Below are positions 15,282-23,717 of a DNA stretch of 41,826 nt, one piece after another. A model generated the notes under the pieces. The model saw nothing but the letters and a program-made list of their open reading frames with translations, made no database searches and had not been told where the DNA came from. The stretch is from assembly GCF_000725485.1 (NCBI RefSeq), contig NZ_JOAG01000082.1, forward strand, positions 1 through 41,826, in the 5' to 3' direction. The DNA comes from Nonomuraea candida. GTDB taxonomy: Bacteria; Actinomycetota; Actinomycetes; Streptosporangiales; Streptosporangiaceae. The position numbers were made by a program, and so were the translations under genes. Within the stretch, counting starts at the first letter, position 1. Each line of letters opens with the position of its first letter.

Positions 15282-15496
15282 TTAACGGGTGTCCTGGGCG
15301 GACGCGATGGCAGCGGTGAGGCGCCGCAGCGCCTCCGCATCATGGGACCGCTGGCACGATCGTCGATCTTGCGCTCGGTGACCCTCACCGGGACGCCGCT
15401 CCGGCATGGACAGAGCAACTGCATCTGCCCGTCGTTCCTTGTGCGCCCCTGGCGGGGCACACGTTCATGCTCGCCGCCCCCGCACTGCGGCCGCAT
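15282..15496 (-). pseudogene. Small zinc-ribbon-like protein with frameshift
   Basis: Leftward ATG 15496 starts a frame with CGGGEHERVPRQGRTRN, then LLCPCRSGVPVRVTERKIDD, with two Cys-containing knuckles and good third positions to about 15350. Then the coding signal changes frame and continues as SHDAEALRRLTAAIASAQDTR to TAA 15282. Read with a one-base shift near 15345 it gives about 70 aa. A GAACGTC motif variant (15514-15520) lies 18 bases upstream, as for other leftward genes. Confidence 0.4.
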
Positions 15497-15538
15497 CGGC
15501 GAACATCACCTAGGAACGTCGCCTAGATATCCCGCCCC

Positions 15539-15625
15539 CTGAGCCTGCGCCAGGCCGCCGCCGCCCTGATCGGCGTCAGCAAGGCCACCGTCAGCCGGTG
15601 GCGGGCCCGTACGCTGTACGACTGA
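15539..15625 (+). pseudogene. C-terminal HTH remnant
   Basis: The rightward frame between TAG 15524 and TGA 15623 reads LSLRQAAAALIGVSKATVSR followed by WRARTLYD. This is a good helix-turn-helix with no start codon, and looks like the tail of a lost regulator. Confidence 0.35.
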
Positions 15626-15644
15626 CAGATCGTACGGCGTACGG
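15607..15644. repeat. CGTACG-rich inverted repeat
   Basis: CCGTACGCTGTACGA (15607-15621) and TCGTACGGCGTACGG (15630-15644) are inverted copies with one mismatch and an 8-base spacer. It overlaps the end of the HTH remnant. It could be an operator of the lost regulator or a recombination site. Confidence 0.55.
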
Positions 15645-15661
15645 TTCGTGTGCTCCTGGCG

Positions 15662-15680
15662 CGTGATAAGCATTATCACG
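15662..15680. promoter_or_regulatory. Operator-like palindrome
   Basis: CGTGATAA-GCA-TTATCACG, perfect 8-bp arms, AT-rich for this window, 17 bases from the CGTACG inverted repeat. It resembles a repressor-binding site. Confidence 0.45.
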
Positions 15681-15732
15681 GGCCAGGCCCCGCCTCCCCG
15701 CTCCGCGCAGATAGCGCCCACCACCTGTTGGC

Positions 15733-15760
15733 GCGGGCCCGGGAGACATCCCGGGCCCGC
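15733..15760 (-). terminator. Terminator after the IPT/TIG gene
   Basis: GCGGGCCCGGGA (15733-15744) pairs perfectly with TCCCGGGCCCGC (15749-15760) over GACA. It starts 22 bases past the leftward stop at 15782. No U-tract on the leftward strand. Confidence 0.7.
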
Positions 15761-15781
15761 TGTCCCTGTTGGTTATGGAGA

Positions 15782-16414
15782 TCAGGCGTACGTGAAGCTG
15801 TTCGCCTTCGTGGTGGCGCCCGCGTCCGTGGTGACCACGACGGCCACCGCGCCGGCGGCGTGCGCCGGGCTCTTGCACTGGACGGTGGTGTCGTCCACCA
15901 CGACCACGTCGGTGGCGGTCGTGCCGCCGATCGCCACGGTGGAGCCGGGCGTGAAGTTGCGGCCCCTGATGATGAGGTTCGTGCCGCCCGCGGCCGCGCC
16001 CGACGCCGGGAACACCGACTCGACGACCGCGCTGGGGAAGCATCGGTCGAACACCGACTTGCGCACCACGCTGCCCGCAGGGAAGCGCAGCGACATGCGG
16101 CCCTCGGGGAACGCCGTCCCGTCCGGCCGCGCCCCCTCGAACAGGTCCTCATTGATCTTGATCAGCGGGTCGGCCTCAACATGCGCGGCGGTCTTCGCGG
16201 TGGCCGCCGTCTTGGTGAGCTGCGTGAAAGTGCTGCCGGTCTTGGCGTACAAGGTCATCTCTACCCCCGATGGTGGTGTGGGGGTGGCGGGCGGGCCGGC
16301 CGGCACCAGGACGACCATGCGCGGCGCCCACAGCGTCATGTAGAGCAGCAGGAGCGCCGCGCCGATCATGACCCCGATCATGAAGCCGACACGCCACCAG
16401 ATCCCCGTGTTCAT
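15782..16414 (-). CDS. Membrane-anchored IPT/TIG-domain protein
   Basis: 210 aa from ATG 16414. Residues 7-30 are a membrane segment (VGFMIGVMIGAALLLLYMTL), followed by a Pro-rich linker. An inner Met at about residue 53 (MTLYAKTGSTFTQL) has GGGGGTAG upstream and could start a shorter soluble form of 158 aa. Residues 130-210 form an IPT/TIG immunoglobulin-like domain: VESVFPASGAAAGGTNLIIRG, NFTPGSTVAIGG, TTVQCKSPAHAAGAVAVVV, and SFTYA at the end. Such domains decorate virions or bind surfaces. The soluble form could be a head or tail decoration; the long form would be membrane-bound. Which is made cannot be told from sequence alone. Confidence 0.7.
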   Translation of the reverse strand: MNTGIWWRVGFMIGVMIGAALLLLYMTLWAPRMVVLVPAGPPATPTPPSGVEMTLYAKTGSTFTQLTKTAATAKTAAHVEADPLIKINEDLFEGARPDGTAFPEGRMSLRFPAGSVVRKSVFDRCFPSAVVESVFPASGAAAGGTNLIIRGRNFTPGSTVAIGGTTATDVVVVDDTTVQCKSPAHAAGAVAVVVTTDAGATTKANSFTYA

Positions 16415-16442
16415 GACGGGGGAGGATGCCGCCCCGGGGGGC

Positions 16443-16715
16443 TTACGTCATCTCGGGCGGCTCCGTGCTGCCCGGCTCCGGCGTGCGGTCGGTCCAGGCG
16501 GTGAGCGCGGCCAGGACGCTGGCCGTGTCGTTGACGTCCAACCGGATCGTCCGGCCGTGCGGCTGCTCGATCAGGTCGCCGTTGCGGACGCGCAGCAGCG
16601 ACACCGCCCTGGGGGAGCCGGACACGACGCCGACCGTGTCGGCCGCCTCCGGCCTGGGCTCGCCGACCGTGACTGCGTACGCGATGCCGTCGATGTACCC
16701 GTACACCCGTTCCAT
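16443..16715 (-). CDS. Hypothetical protein, 90 aa
   Basis: ATG 16715 overlaps nothing but follows the upstream stop by two bases, so it is coupled to the Rmf/CrpP-like gene. Sequence MERVYGYIDGIAYAVTVGEP, then VGVVSGSPRAVSLLRVRNGD and RTIRLDVNDTASVLAALTAW gives a small alpha/beta domain. Family not recognised. Its last codons (ATG ACG TAA) coincide with a TTACGTC motif variant. Confidence 0.65.
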   Translation of the reverse strand: MERVYGYIDGIAYAVTVGEPRPEAADTVGVVSGSPRAVSLLRVRNGDLIEQPHGRTIRLDVNDTASVLAALTAWTDRTPEPGSTEPPEMT

Positions 16716-16717
16716 GC

Positions 16718-16912
16718 TCAGGCCCCCTGCTGCTCGTCGTAGGCGACCGTCCCGGCCTGAGGGGGCCGCACCTGGAGGTAGGCGTCCACGAACGCCAGCC
16801 GGCGCGGCCCCGCCGGGAAGGGGCAGTCCGTGATCGGCCGCCCGGCCCACGCCGTGGTGCGGCCCGCGGTGCGGGCGGCGCCCAGCGCCACCCGCGACAC
16901 GCTCTCGCTCAT
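16718..16912 (-). CDS. Rmf/CrpP-fold small protein
   Basis: 64 aa from ATG 16912, 16 bases after the giant gene's stop. The pattern GAARTAGRTTAWAGRPITDC-P-F-P, then PRRLAFVDAYLQ, fits the Rmf/CrpP fold (short proteins with G-x-x-A-x-x-G, C-P-[YF] and an aromatic helix). In Proteobacteria Rmf dimerises idle ribosomes. For phage members the role is not established, and a drug-modifying role claimed for CrpP should not be assumed here. Confidence 0.7.
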   Translation of the reverse strand: MSESVSRVALGAARTAGRTTAWAGRPITDCPFPAGPRRLAFVDAYLQVRPPQAGTVAYDEQQGA

Positions 16913-16927
16913 CTCGTCCAGCCTCTC

Positions 16928-19900
16928 TTACCGGTTGAAGTCCCGTGCGGCCCGGCGGCCCGCCAGGGCGGCCCGCCGGTCCCGTTCCCTGCCGAGTTGC
17001 TGCGCCTTGAACTCGGTGAAGTTCATCCACCCGTTCGCGTCGAACCAGCGGCGCAGCTCCTCCGACGCGTACTTGCGGGCCCGGTCCCGCCGACCCGAGA
17101 ACAGCGACTTCTCGTCGATCCCGGCCGCCACACCCTCCGGGTTGAGCAGGTACCCCTTCGTGTCGGCCACGGCCTGAAGGTACTGGTTGTGCACCCACAG
17201 GTCGTAATGCCGGCGGGCCATCTGGTCGCGGGTCTCCCCGTCCATCCGGTCGCCGTCGCGCAGGTCCCGCTCCATCTCCTCGTAGGAGACGCCGTGCACC
17301 TGCGCCCACGCCTCCAGCTCCGGCATCCCTTCGGCGACGAGCTGGTCCACGTGGGCCGACCGTTCGGCGAATGCCCGATCCTCCTCGTCCTGCTCGCGCC
17401 GCGACGTCTCCCACGCCTCCATGGCGGCGCTGATGCGGGCCACGCTGTAGTCGTCGTCCACCTGCCCGAGCAGGCTGACGAGGCTGCCCAGGTCGAGCCG
17501 CTCCAGCTCCACCCCGGCCAGCGGGTCACCCGTCTTGGTGTCGAGCCGGTCGAGCGCGGCCATCACCTGGGCGACCTCGTCCGGGTTCCCCCACACCTTC
17601 GCGAGGAGGGCCCGGAGTTCGGCTTCGGACAGCTCCGACAGGTTGACGCCGGTCAGCGGGGACCGGCGCGGCCCCTGCGTGCTGGTGCCGAGCAGCGCCA
17701 GCGCGCCGAACGTGAACGCCCGGTGGTCGTCGTCGTTGTCCGCGTACGTGGACCCGGCCAGCAGCGTCTCCACGCCGACCGTGAAGACCTCGAACGCCTG
17801 GTCGTTGTACTCGCGGGCGGTGTAGTCGTCGTCGAACCCGTCCCGGTAGTGGATGATCTCGTCGCCGTTCGGCTTCTGCTGGAGCGGGTTACGCTCCCGC
17901 GCGCCTACGGGGCCGGTCGAGGTGCGCTCCCACAGGAACGCCCGCTCAGCCGCCACCAGGCCGGGCACGATCTTCTCCATGTGATGCCCGAACTCGTGCA
18001 CCGATGCGCGGGTCGCAGCGTTGCCGCCCACCATCTGCGCGGCGCGCGTCTCCTCCTGCTCCCACGTGCCGTCCACCGGGATGGTCTGGTCGACCGACTC
18101 CCACGGCAGCGTGATCCGCGGCCGCCAGCCGCGGATGCCGCGCTCGGCGTAGTTACCGGCCCCCGGTTCGACGACGACGGCGCCCTGCTCGCGGGCCAGG
18201 GCCAGCCAGTCGGACGGGTAGCCGGCCTCGGCTATCCGCATCGCCTGCAAGTACCGGTCCGTATCGAGCAGCAGCCCGCCGTCACGCCGGTATTCGAGCC
18301 CCTCGCCGCCGAGGTCCCGCACCGTGGACAGCGCAGCGATCGCGGCCTGGCGGCGGGCCTCGCGGCGGGCCCGCAGGTTGTCCGCGACCTCGTCGGATGC
18401 GGCCCGGTAGGCGGCGAGAGCGGCGTCGCGCTCCCGTTCCTCGTCGGCGTACGCCTCCTTCCACGCCTTCGCGGCCTGGAGTTTCACCTGGTAGGACGCG
18501 CTCGTGTTGAGCGCCCTCATCGAGGAGAACCCGAACTGTTTGGCCACCTGGCTGCGGGTGCGCTTCTTCGCCGCCAGCAGGTTCTGGTCCGCGACGTACG
18601 CGTCCTCCCGCAAGGCCAGGGCGCGCGCCTCGATGTCGCCGAACTTGGCCTCCAACCCGGCAGGGTCCGCGTCCGCGAGCCGGGCGCGGTAGATGCTGTC
18701 CAGGTCCGCGCCGGCCGCGTGCAGCACGGCGAGGTGCCGCATCGCGTGTTCGCCCGGCCCGCCGTCGTCGGCGATGTCGTCCACCCACGTGGTGATGGTG
18801 TCGGCCGCCGGCACCTGCCCCGCTTCCAGGTCGGCCAGGCTGGTGGGCTGGAAGACCGGACGTCGGACCTGCTTGCGGCCGATGTTGGCCAGGTCCTCTG
18901 GCAGCGCGGCCCGGTAGGCGGCCATGCGGGCGGGCAGGTCCGCCTCCCGCACCTGGGGCAGGCCGGGGGCGTCCGCGTCCGTCCTGCCGTCCAGGTCCGC
19001 CTTCGCGAGCGCTTCCCCGGCGCGGACGAGCGAGTCGGACGGCGGCATGTCCCGGTACTGGGTCATGACGCGGCGCAACGCCTGGTCCCACGTCTCGCCC
19101 GGCAGCGGGTCGATCTCGCCGATCGCCGCCACCAGGTTCGCCGCGGCCCGGTCCCGCACCTCGGCGACCACCGGCCGCAGCGTGCGGACGATCTCGGCGT
19201 GCTGCTCGTCAGTCGGCGGTTCGAGCGCGTCGGCGACCTGCTCGGCCAGGCCCTCGGGCTGCCGCTCCAGGATCTCCTCCAGGCGGGTGAGCGCCTGCGC
19301 GTACACCTCGTCCCCGTCGCGCTCCCGGGCGGGCACCAGCGGGGTGGTGTCGAGCTCGCCCAGCAGCGTCGCCGCCACCTGCCGGTACAGGCCCGTCTCC
19401 GCGTCGGCGAGCGCCCGGATGATGGCGCGCTGGCGGGCGGCCTTCGCCTGTGCCTCCATCTGGGCATGCAGCCGCTCCGCAGCTCCGGCCCCGCCCTTCG
19501 CCTGCCGGATGATCTCTGTGCCTTCCAGCAGCGGCGCGAGGTCCGTCTCGCCGTCGTAGCCGCGCAGGAACGCCGTCTGCCCGACCTGCAGCCCGTCGTC
19601 GTCATAGACGCCCATGAGCGACGTGACGGTGCCCGACCGTGTGCTGCCGGCAGCGTCGGTGACGATGATGCGGTCGCCCACCTCGACCTGATCCGGGGTG
19701 ATGATGCCGTCCCCGGTGCTGTTGTCGAGCGCCGCGTCCCACGGTTGCGGCCTCGACAGCTCCCCGCGCCAGGTGCGCACCACCGAGGGGGCGCCGCGCG
19801 AGGAGAGGGTGACGCTCGTCTGCTGGATCGGCCGGTCCTGCTCGTCCAGGGTGGCGAGATCCACCTGCCACTCCTCGACGTCGGCGAACGGCTTGGAGGT

Positions 19901-22900
19901 CTTGCGGATCGCCATCACCCGCCCGAACGGGCTGCCGCCGGGCATCGGGTGGCGGATGACGTCGCCGACCTCCAGCCGGTCCGGGTGGATGTGCTCCTCC
20001 GGGTCGAACTCGTCGTCCGGCGTCGGCGGCACCTCGACGTCGGCGGGCAGGTCCGGCATCAGCCACACGTCCACCCCGGCAGCGAGGATGCGCTGCTCGC
20101 GGCGGCCGTCGCCGTGCTCCACCACGGCGGTCACGAACGGCATGCGAGGCGTCGGCTTCACGTCGACGACCCGCACCGGCTGAATCTCGCCCCCCGCGCT
20201 GTCCGGGATGGCGATGATGTCCCCGGCGGCCAGGTTCTCCGGGTAGGCCTTCTCCGGTGCGTCGCGGTGCGCCTCGTGCGGCGGCGCCGGATACCCGGCC
20301 AGCCGGGCGTAGGAGGCGTCCACCCAGGAGGCGGCCCGCTCCAGGGACCGCCGCTGGACGGCGGGCCGGTCCTGGGCGGCGAGGGTGCGCAGGTACTGGC
20401 CGAGGGCGCGCATCTGCTCGGCGCTCATCGGCTGCGACCCGCGCAGACGGGCGGCCGCCAGCCGCGCCTGCTCGGGCGCGTTGGCGTCGTCCTCGATCGC
20501 CAGGCCGAGCACCCGCTTACGGATGTCGGACCGGAGGCGGACTCGCGTGGCCGGGGTGCCGTCGTCCAACGTCGTGATGGTGGAGCGCGGCTTGCGCTCG
20601 CGCGGCGGGCGCGGCTTGCGCGGCCTCTTCATCCGCAGCCCGCGGCCGCGCGTCACCATCTCGCCGAAGTCGGCGTCCACCAGGGACGGCCCGGTGGGGC
20701 CGTCCACCTCGAACGTGATCCGGTCGCCGGACCGGTCGATCGTGACGACCTTGGCGGCGGTGCCGTCGTCGTCGATGAGCCAATCCCCGACCTCGACGTC
20801 GGCGGCCTGCACCTGGTCGATGGTCGGCGGGTTGGCCTTGCGGCCGCCGGTGCGCTTGGTGACCTGTGTGCCGTCCTTGCGGGCGCGGATCGTCCGCCGG
20901 TCCTGGCTGTCGCGCTCGGTGGTGAAGGTGACGTCGCCCGCGTGGGTGACCTCCTCCACGACGACGGTTTCGTCACCGGCCGGCGTGTCCACCCGATCGC
21001 CCGGCGCCAGGTCCTCGGCTGGGACGGGTGCGGGGGTGCCGTCGTCGGCGATGCGGTCGGCGTCGGCCTTGGCCTGCTCCCACTCGGCCGCGCGGCGGCG
21101 CGCGTCACCCTCACGGCCGCCCGCCATGAACAGCTGGTCGCGCAGGGTGGAGCGCAGGGTCTTGAGCTGCGCCTGCCGCGCCCAGTGCGTCGCGGTCTCC
21201 TCCGCCGAGGCGAGCGCCGCGTCGGCGTGCAGCCATGCGTCCTCGATCTCCCGCCGGGACGCGCCGCTGCCCCGGGCGGCGGCGGCCTCAAACTGCTCGA
21301 CGGCGTCGGCCAGGCCGGTGCCGCCTTCCTCCTCCAGCATCTGGCGGCGCCGCTGCGCCTGCTCCGCGCGGTTGGCCTCGCGGGCCTGCACGCGGCTGTC
21401 GCGCAGCCTGACGGCCTCAGCCGCCGAGGTGGAGGCTTCGTCCGTGCCGAGTCGATCAACGGCGTCTGTGAGCCGTACAAGGCCGGGATCGGCCACATAC
21501 CGGGCGGGCTGGTTGCCCTCGGTCTCCACCACGTCCTGCAGGCGTACGGCGCTGCCGGGCCGGTAGTTGGCGGGGACGGTGCCCTCCCACACCCGCCCCT
21601 CGGACTGGGCGAGCCGGGTGCCGCCGCCACGGGTGCGGATACGGCGGACGCCGTCGCTGGTCCGGACGAACCGGATGCGGTCGCCCGGCCGGAGGTCCTC
21701 CGGCTCCACCGTCTCGGTTTCACGCGCCGCGTCCGGGGCTGGGGCGGTGTCCTCGGGTGTCTCCTCCCCGGCGGGGGAGGGCGCCGGCGTGTCCGGCTCC
21801 GCGGGCTCGTCTTCGACGTTGGCCGGGACGGCGCTCGGCTCGTCCACGCTGGCGTCCTGGGCGGTGTCGGCCGCCGCCTGCTGCTCGGCCTCACCGTCCT
21901 GGACGGTCACCGGCTCCGGGCCTGGCTGATCCGGATCAATTGGACTTCCCGCGCGGGAAGTTCCTTCGGGCGTAACCGTGCCGACTTGGTCGACGTCAGC
22001 GTCAGGGGAGACCTGAGCGTCCAGGTCGTCGGCGGCGGCGAAGTCCTCGCCGACGTCGGGCACAGCGAACCCGTCGTCGTCCGTGCGGACGGTCGGCGTC
22101 GGGTCCTCGATCACGGGCGTGATGTCGGTGTCCGGCTCGGCCGCCGGGTCCGGAACCACCTGCTGACGGGCGACGTCGAGACTGGCCTTGAGCACGACCA
22201 GTTCGGCGGCGGCCTCCTGGTACGCCTCCGACCGCTCCTCGGCCGGCTTCTTCGCTTCGTCCTTCAGCTCGTCCAGGACGGCTTGCGTCTTCAGGATGTC
22301 GTCCAGCAGCTTGGCGCGGGCCTGCGCCTCCCGCAGTTGCGCCTCGTGCGTGAACGGCCGCCCGATCATTGACCGGGAGATCTCCTGCTGCTCCGTCTTC
22401 GTCGCGATCGACTTCTCGGCGCTTTCGATGAGGGCTTCCAGTCCTTCCAGGCGGCGCTCCAGGGTGGCCAGCATGCCGCGCCCGGACCCCTCGGTGATCT
22501 CGCTGCTGATGTACGACTGCGAGCCGCCCGGCCAGTCGAATCCGACCTGCACGGCGCGGAACCAGTTGTCGCCGCGGCGTGCCCGCGTCCTGGTGACGTA
22601 GACGGGGTGGCCGCCGAGGGTGGCGATCTGGACGCGGTCGCCGTCCCGGTATGGGCCGTCCCGCATCTCCGTGACGGCCTTCAGGATCAGGTCGTAGGTG
22701 TCGGTCCGCTTGGTGATGGGCTCGTCCTGGCCCTCGAAGCTCATCTCGAACAGGTCGCCGCGCGTGTCCGTCCGGGTGGCGAGCACGTCGCGCCACTCGT
22801 CGATGTTCTCGCGGTGGACCTGGATCTCGCGGCCGAGCCGCTCCACCTTGCTTTCGAGCCCGGCCTGGGTGCGGCCGTGGGCGCGCTGGAGCCGCTCCAG

Positions 22901-22954
22901 CCGCTGGGCGTCGGCGTCGGCCTTGGCCTTGTCGAGCAGGTAGGGGTTGCCGGC
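16928..22954 (-). CDS. C-terminal two thirds of giant protein: GD modules and HExxH metallopeptidase domain
   Basis: About 2009 aa, joined by a frame break near 22955 to the helicase. The order is: coiled-coil (LERLQRAHGRTQAGLESKVE), then a beta domain (GDRVQIATLGGHPVYVTRTRA) and a second coiled coil. A disordered acidic stretch (about 22100-21720) follows. Then come six modules with the start [LV]-x-x-G-D-x-[ILV] at about 21700, 21010, 20780, 20240, 19975 and 19685, probably small beta barrels. Long helical regions follow. HEFGHHME at 17976-18000 has a downstream E-V-F-T-V-G-V-E helix, the layout of zincin metallopeptidases. The C-terminus is helical and charged. ATG/GTG starts inside (GTG 22846) are in frame but the coding signal runs through them, so it is not an independent gene. 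Confidence 0.7.
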   Translation of the reverse strand, partial: AGNPYLLDKAKADADAQRLERLQRAHGRTQAGLESKVERLGREIQVHRENIDEWRDVLATRTDTRGDLFEMSFEGQDEPITKRTDTYDLILKAVTEMRDGPYRDGDRVQIATLGGHPVYVTRTRARRGDNWFRAVQVGFDWPGGSQSYISSEITEGSGRGMLATLERRLEGLEALIESAEKSIATKTEQQEISRSMIGRPFTHEAQLREAQARAKLLDDILKTQAVLDELKDEAKKPAEERSEAYQEAAAELVVLKASLDVARQQVVPDPAAEPDTDITPVIEDPTPTVRTDDDGFAVPDVGEDFAAADDLDAQVSPDADVDQVGTVTPEGTSRAGSPIDPDQPGPEPVTVQDGEAEQQAAADTAQDASVDEPSAVPANVEDEPAEPDTPAPSPAGEETPEDTAPAPDAARETETVEPEDLRPGDRIRFVRTSDGVRRIRTRGGGTRLAQSEGRVWEGTVPANYRPGSAVRLQDVVETEGNQPARYVADPGLVRLTDAVDRLGTDEASTSAAEAVRLRDSRVQAREANRAEQAQRRRQMLEEEGGTGLADAVEQFEAAAARGSGASRREIEDAWLHADAALASAEETATHWARQAQLKTLRSTLRDQLFMAGGREGDARRRAAEWEQAKADADRIADDGTPAPVPAEDLAPGDRVDTPAGDETVVVEEVTHAGDVTFTTERDSQDRRTIRARKDGTQVTKRTGGRKANPPTIDQVQAADVEVGDWLIDDDGTAAKVVTIDRSGDRITFEVDGPTGPSLVDADFGEMVTRGRGLRMKRPRKPRPPRERKPRSTITTLDDGTPATRVRLRSDIRKRVLGLAIEDDANAPEQARLAAARLRGSQPMSAEQMRALGQYLRTLAAQDRPAVQRRSLERAASWVDASYARLAGYPAPPHEAHRDAPEKAYPENLAAGDIIAIPDSAGGEIQPVRVVDVKPTPRMPFVTAVVEHGDGRREQRILAAGVDVWLMPDLPADVEVPPTPDDEFDPEEHIHPDRLEVGDVIRHPMPGGSPFGRVMAIRKTSKPFADVEEWQVDLATLDEQDRPIQQTSVTLSSRGAPSVVRTWRGELSRPQPWDAALDNSTGDGIITPDQVEVGDRIIVTDAAGSTRSGTVTSLMGVYDDDGLQVGQTAFLRGYDGETDLAPLLEGTEIIRQAKGGAGAAERLHAQMEAQAKAARQRAIIRALADAETGLYRQVAATLLGELDTTPLVPARERDGDEVYAQALTRLEEILERQPEGLAEQVADALEPPTDEQHAEIVRTLRPVVAEVRDRAAANLVAAIGEIDPLPGETWDQALRRVMTQYRDMPPSDSLVRAGEALAKADLDGRTDADAPGLPQVREADLPARMAAYRAALPEDLANIGRKQVRRPVFQPTSLADLEAGQVPAADTITTWVDDIADDGGPGEHAMRHLAVLHAAGADLDSIYRARLADADPAGLEAKFGDIEARALALREDAYVADQNLLAAKKRTRSQVAKQFGFSSMRALNTSASYQVKLQAAKAWKEAYADEERERDAALAAYRAASDEVADNLRARREARRQAAIAALSTVRDLGGEGLEYRRDGGLLLDTDRYLQAMRIAEAGYPSDWLALAREQGAVVVEPGAGNYAERGIRGWRPRITLPWESVDQTIPVDGTWEQEETRAAQMVGGNAATRASVHEFGHHMEKIVPGLVAAERAFLWERTSTGPVGARERNPLQQKPNGDEIIHYRDGFDDDYTAREYNDQAFEVFTVGVETLLAGSTYADNDDDHRAFTFGALALLGTSTQGPRRSPLTGVNLSELSEAELRALLAKVWGNPDEVAQVMAALDRLDTKTGDPLAGVELERLDLGSLVSLLGQVDDDYSVARISAAMEAWETSRREQDEEDRAFAERSAHVDQLVAEGMPELEAWAQVHGVSYEEMERDLRDGDRMDGETRDQMARRHYDLWVHNQYLQAVADTKGYLLNPEGVAAGIDEKSLFSGRRDRARKYASEELRRWFDANGWMNFTEFKAQQLGRERDRRAALAGRRAARDFNR
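21938..21961. repeat. Palindrome copy A inside giant gene
   Basis: Contains the 18-bp palindrome ACTTCCCGCGCGGGAAGT preceded by AATTGG. The same 24 bases occur at 38423-38446. Here it lies in the disordered acidic part of the giant gene. Confidence 0.7.
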
Positions 22955-23717
22955 GCGAGGGCCTTCACCTCGGCCGCGGACAGCGCGGAGTCGCCGATGT
23001 CCTCCATCTCGCGCGAGTCGAGGTTGCCCTTCTGCATTTGGGCGATGAACTTCGCCTTGCGCTCGATCGTCTGCCAGCTGTAGCCGTCGAACGTGCCCTC
23101 GGTCACGTAGCGCAGCACGCGCACCTCGCCCACCGGGGCGTTCGGGTCGTTGCTGCGGAACAGGTCGTGGTCGTAGACGCCCTCGGCGTTGAATCCGCGG
23201 TTGAAGTTGCCTTGCCGCTCCACGCGGCCCTCACGCTGGGCCAGGTCCGCCGGCCTCCACGGCACGTCCATGTGGTGCAGGGCGATCGCCCTGGCCTGGA
23301 CGTTTGTGCCGGTGCCCATCTTCTCCGTGCTGCCGATGAGCACGGCGATCTTGCCGTTGCGGGCGTCGTCGAAAAGCTTCGCCTTCTGCGCGTCGGTGTT
23401 GGCCTCGTGGATGTAGCGGATCATGTTCTCGGGGATGCCGCGCGCGACGAGCTGCGCCTTCATCTCGTCATAGGCCGCCCAATCGGACTGGTCGCCGTCG
23501 CCGACGATCGCCGGAGCATCCTCATCCACGGCCGCCGCGGCGGCCTTCTTCTTGGACTGCTTGGCCTTCGGCGTGCCCTGGTCCATGAACACGATCTGCA
23601 TGGCGCCCGGCGTCGGGTGCGGCGTCGGATCGTCCTTGGACGTGGGGTAGACGCGGTCCTTGGTCTCGCTCCAGATGGCGGCGATCTGGTCGGCGGCGGC
23701 ACCGATCTTCCGGCCCT
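22955..23717 (-). CDS. Giant protein: helicase C-terminal lobe
   Basis: About 254 aa in a frame of its own between two frame breaks. It carries the second RecA lobe of an SNF2/superfamily-2 helicase: AAADQIAAIWSETKDRVYP, a linker with poly-Lys/Ala, then QKAKLFDDARNGKIAVLIGS, TEKMGTGTNVQARAIALHHM and the arginine-finger motif QREGRVERQGN (23206-23240). It ends ALSAAEVKALA, where the next frame resumes with GNPYLLDKAKAD. The upstream break is at a run of seven C (23718-23724); removing one restores GEGRKIGAAADQ. It has no start codon of its own that fits, so it is part of the larger protein. Confidence 0.75.

Noticed and set aside
16997..22372. Very long rightward open frame (about 1790 codons) opposite the giant gene
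   Set aside because: It mirrors a high-GC leftward gene; its sequence is His/Arg/Val-rich without domains, while the leftward frame carries motifs.
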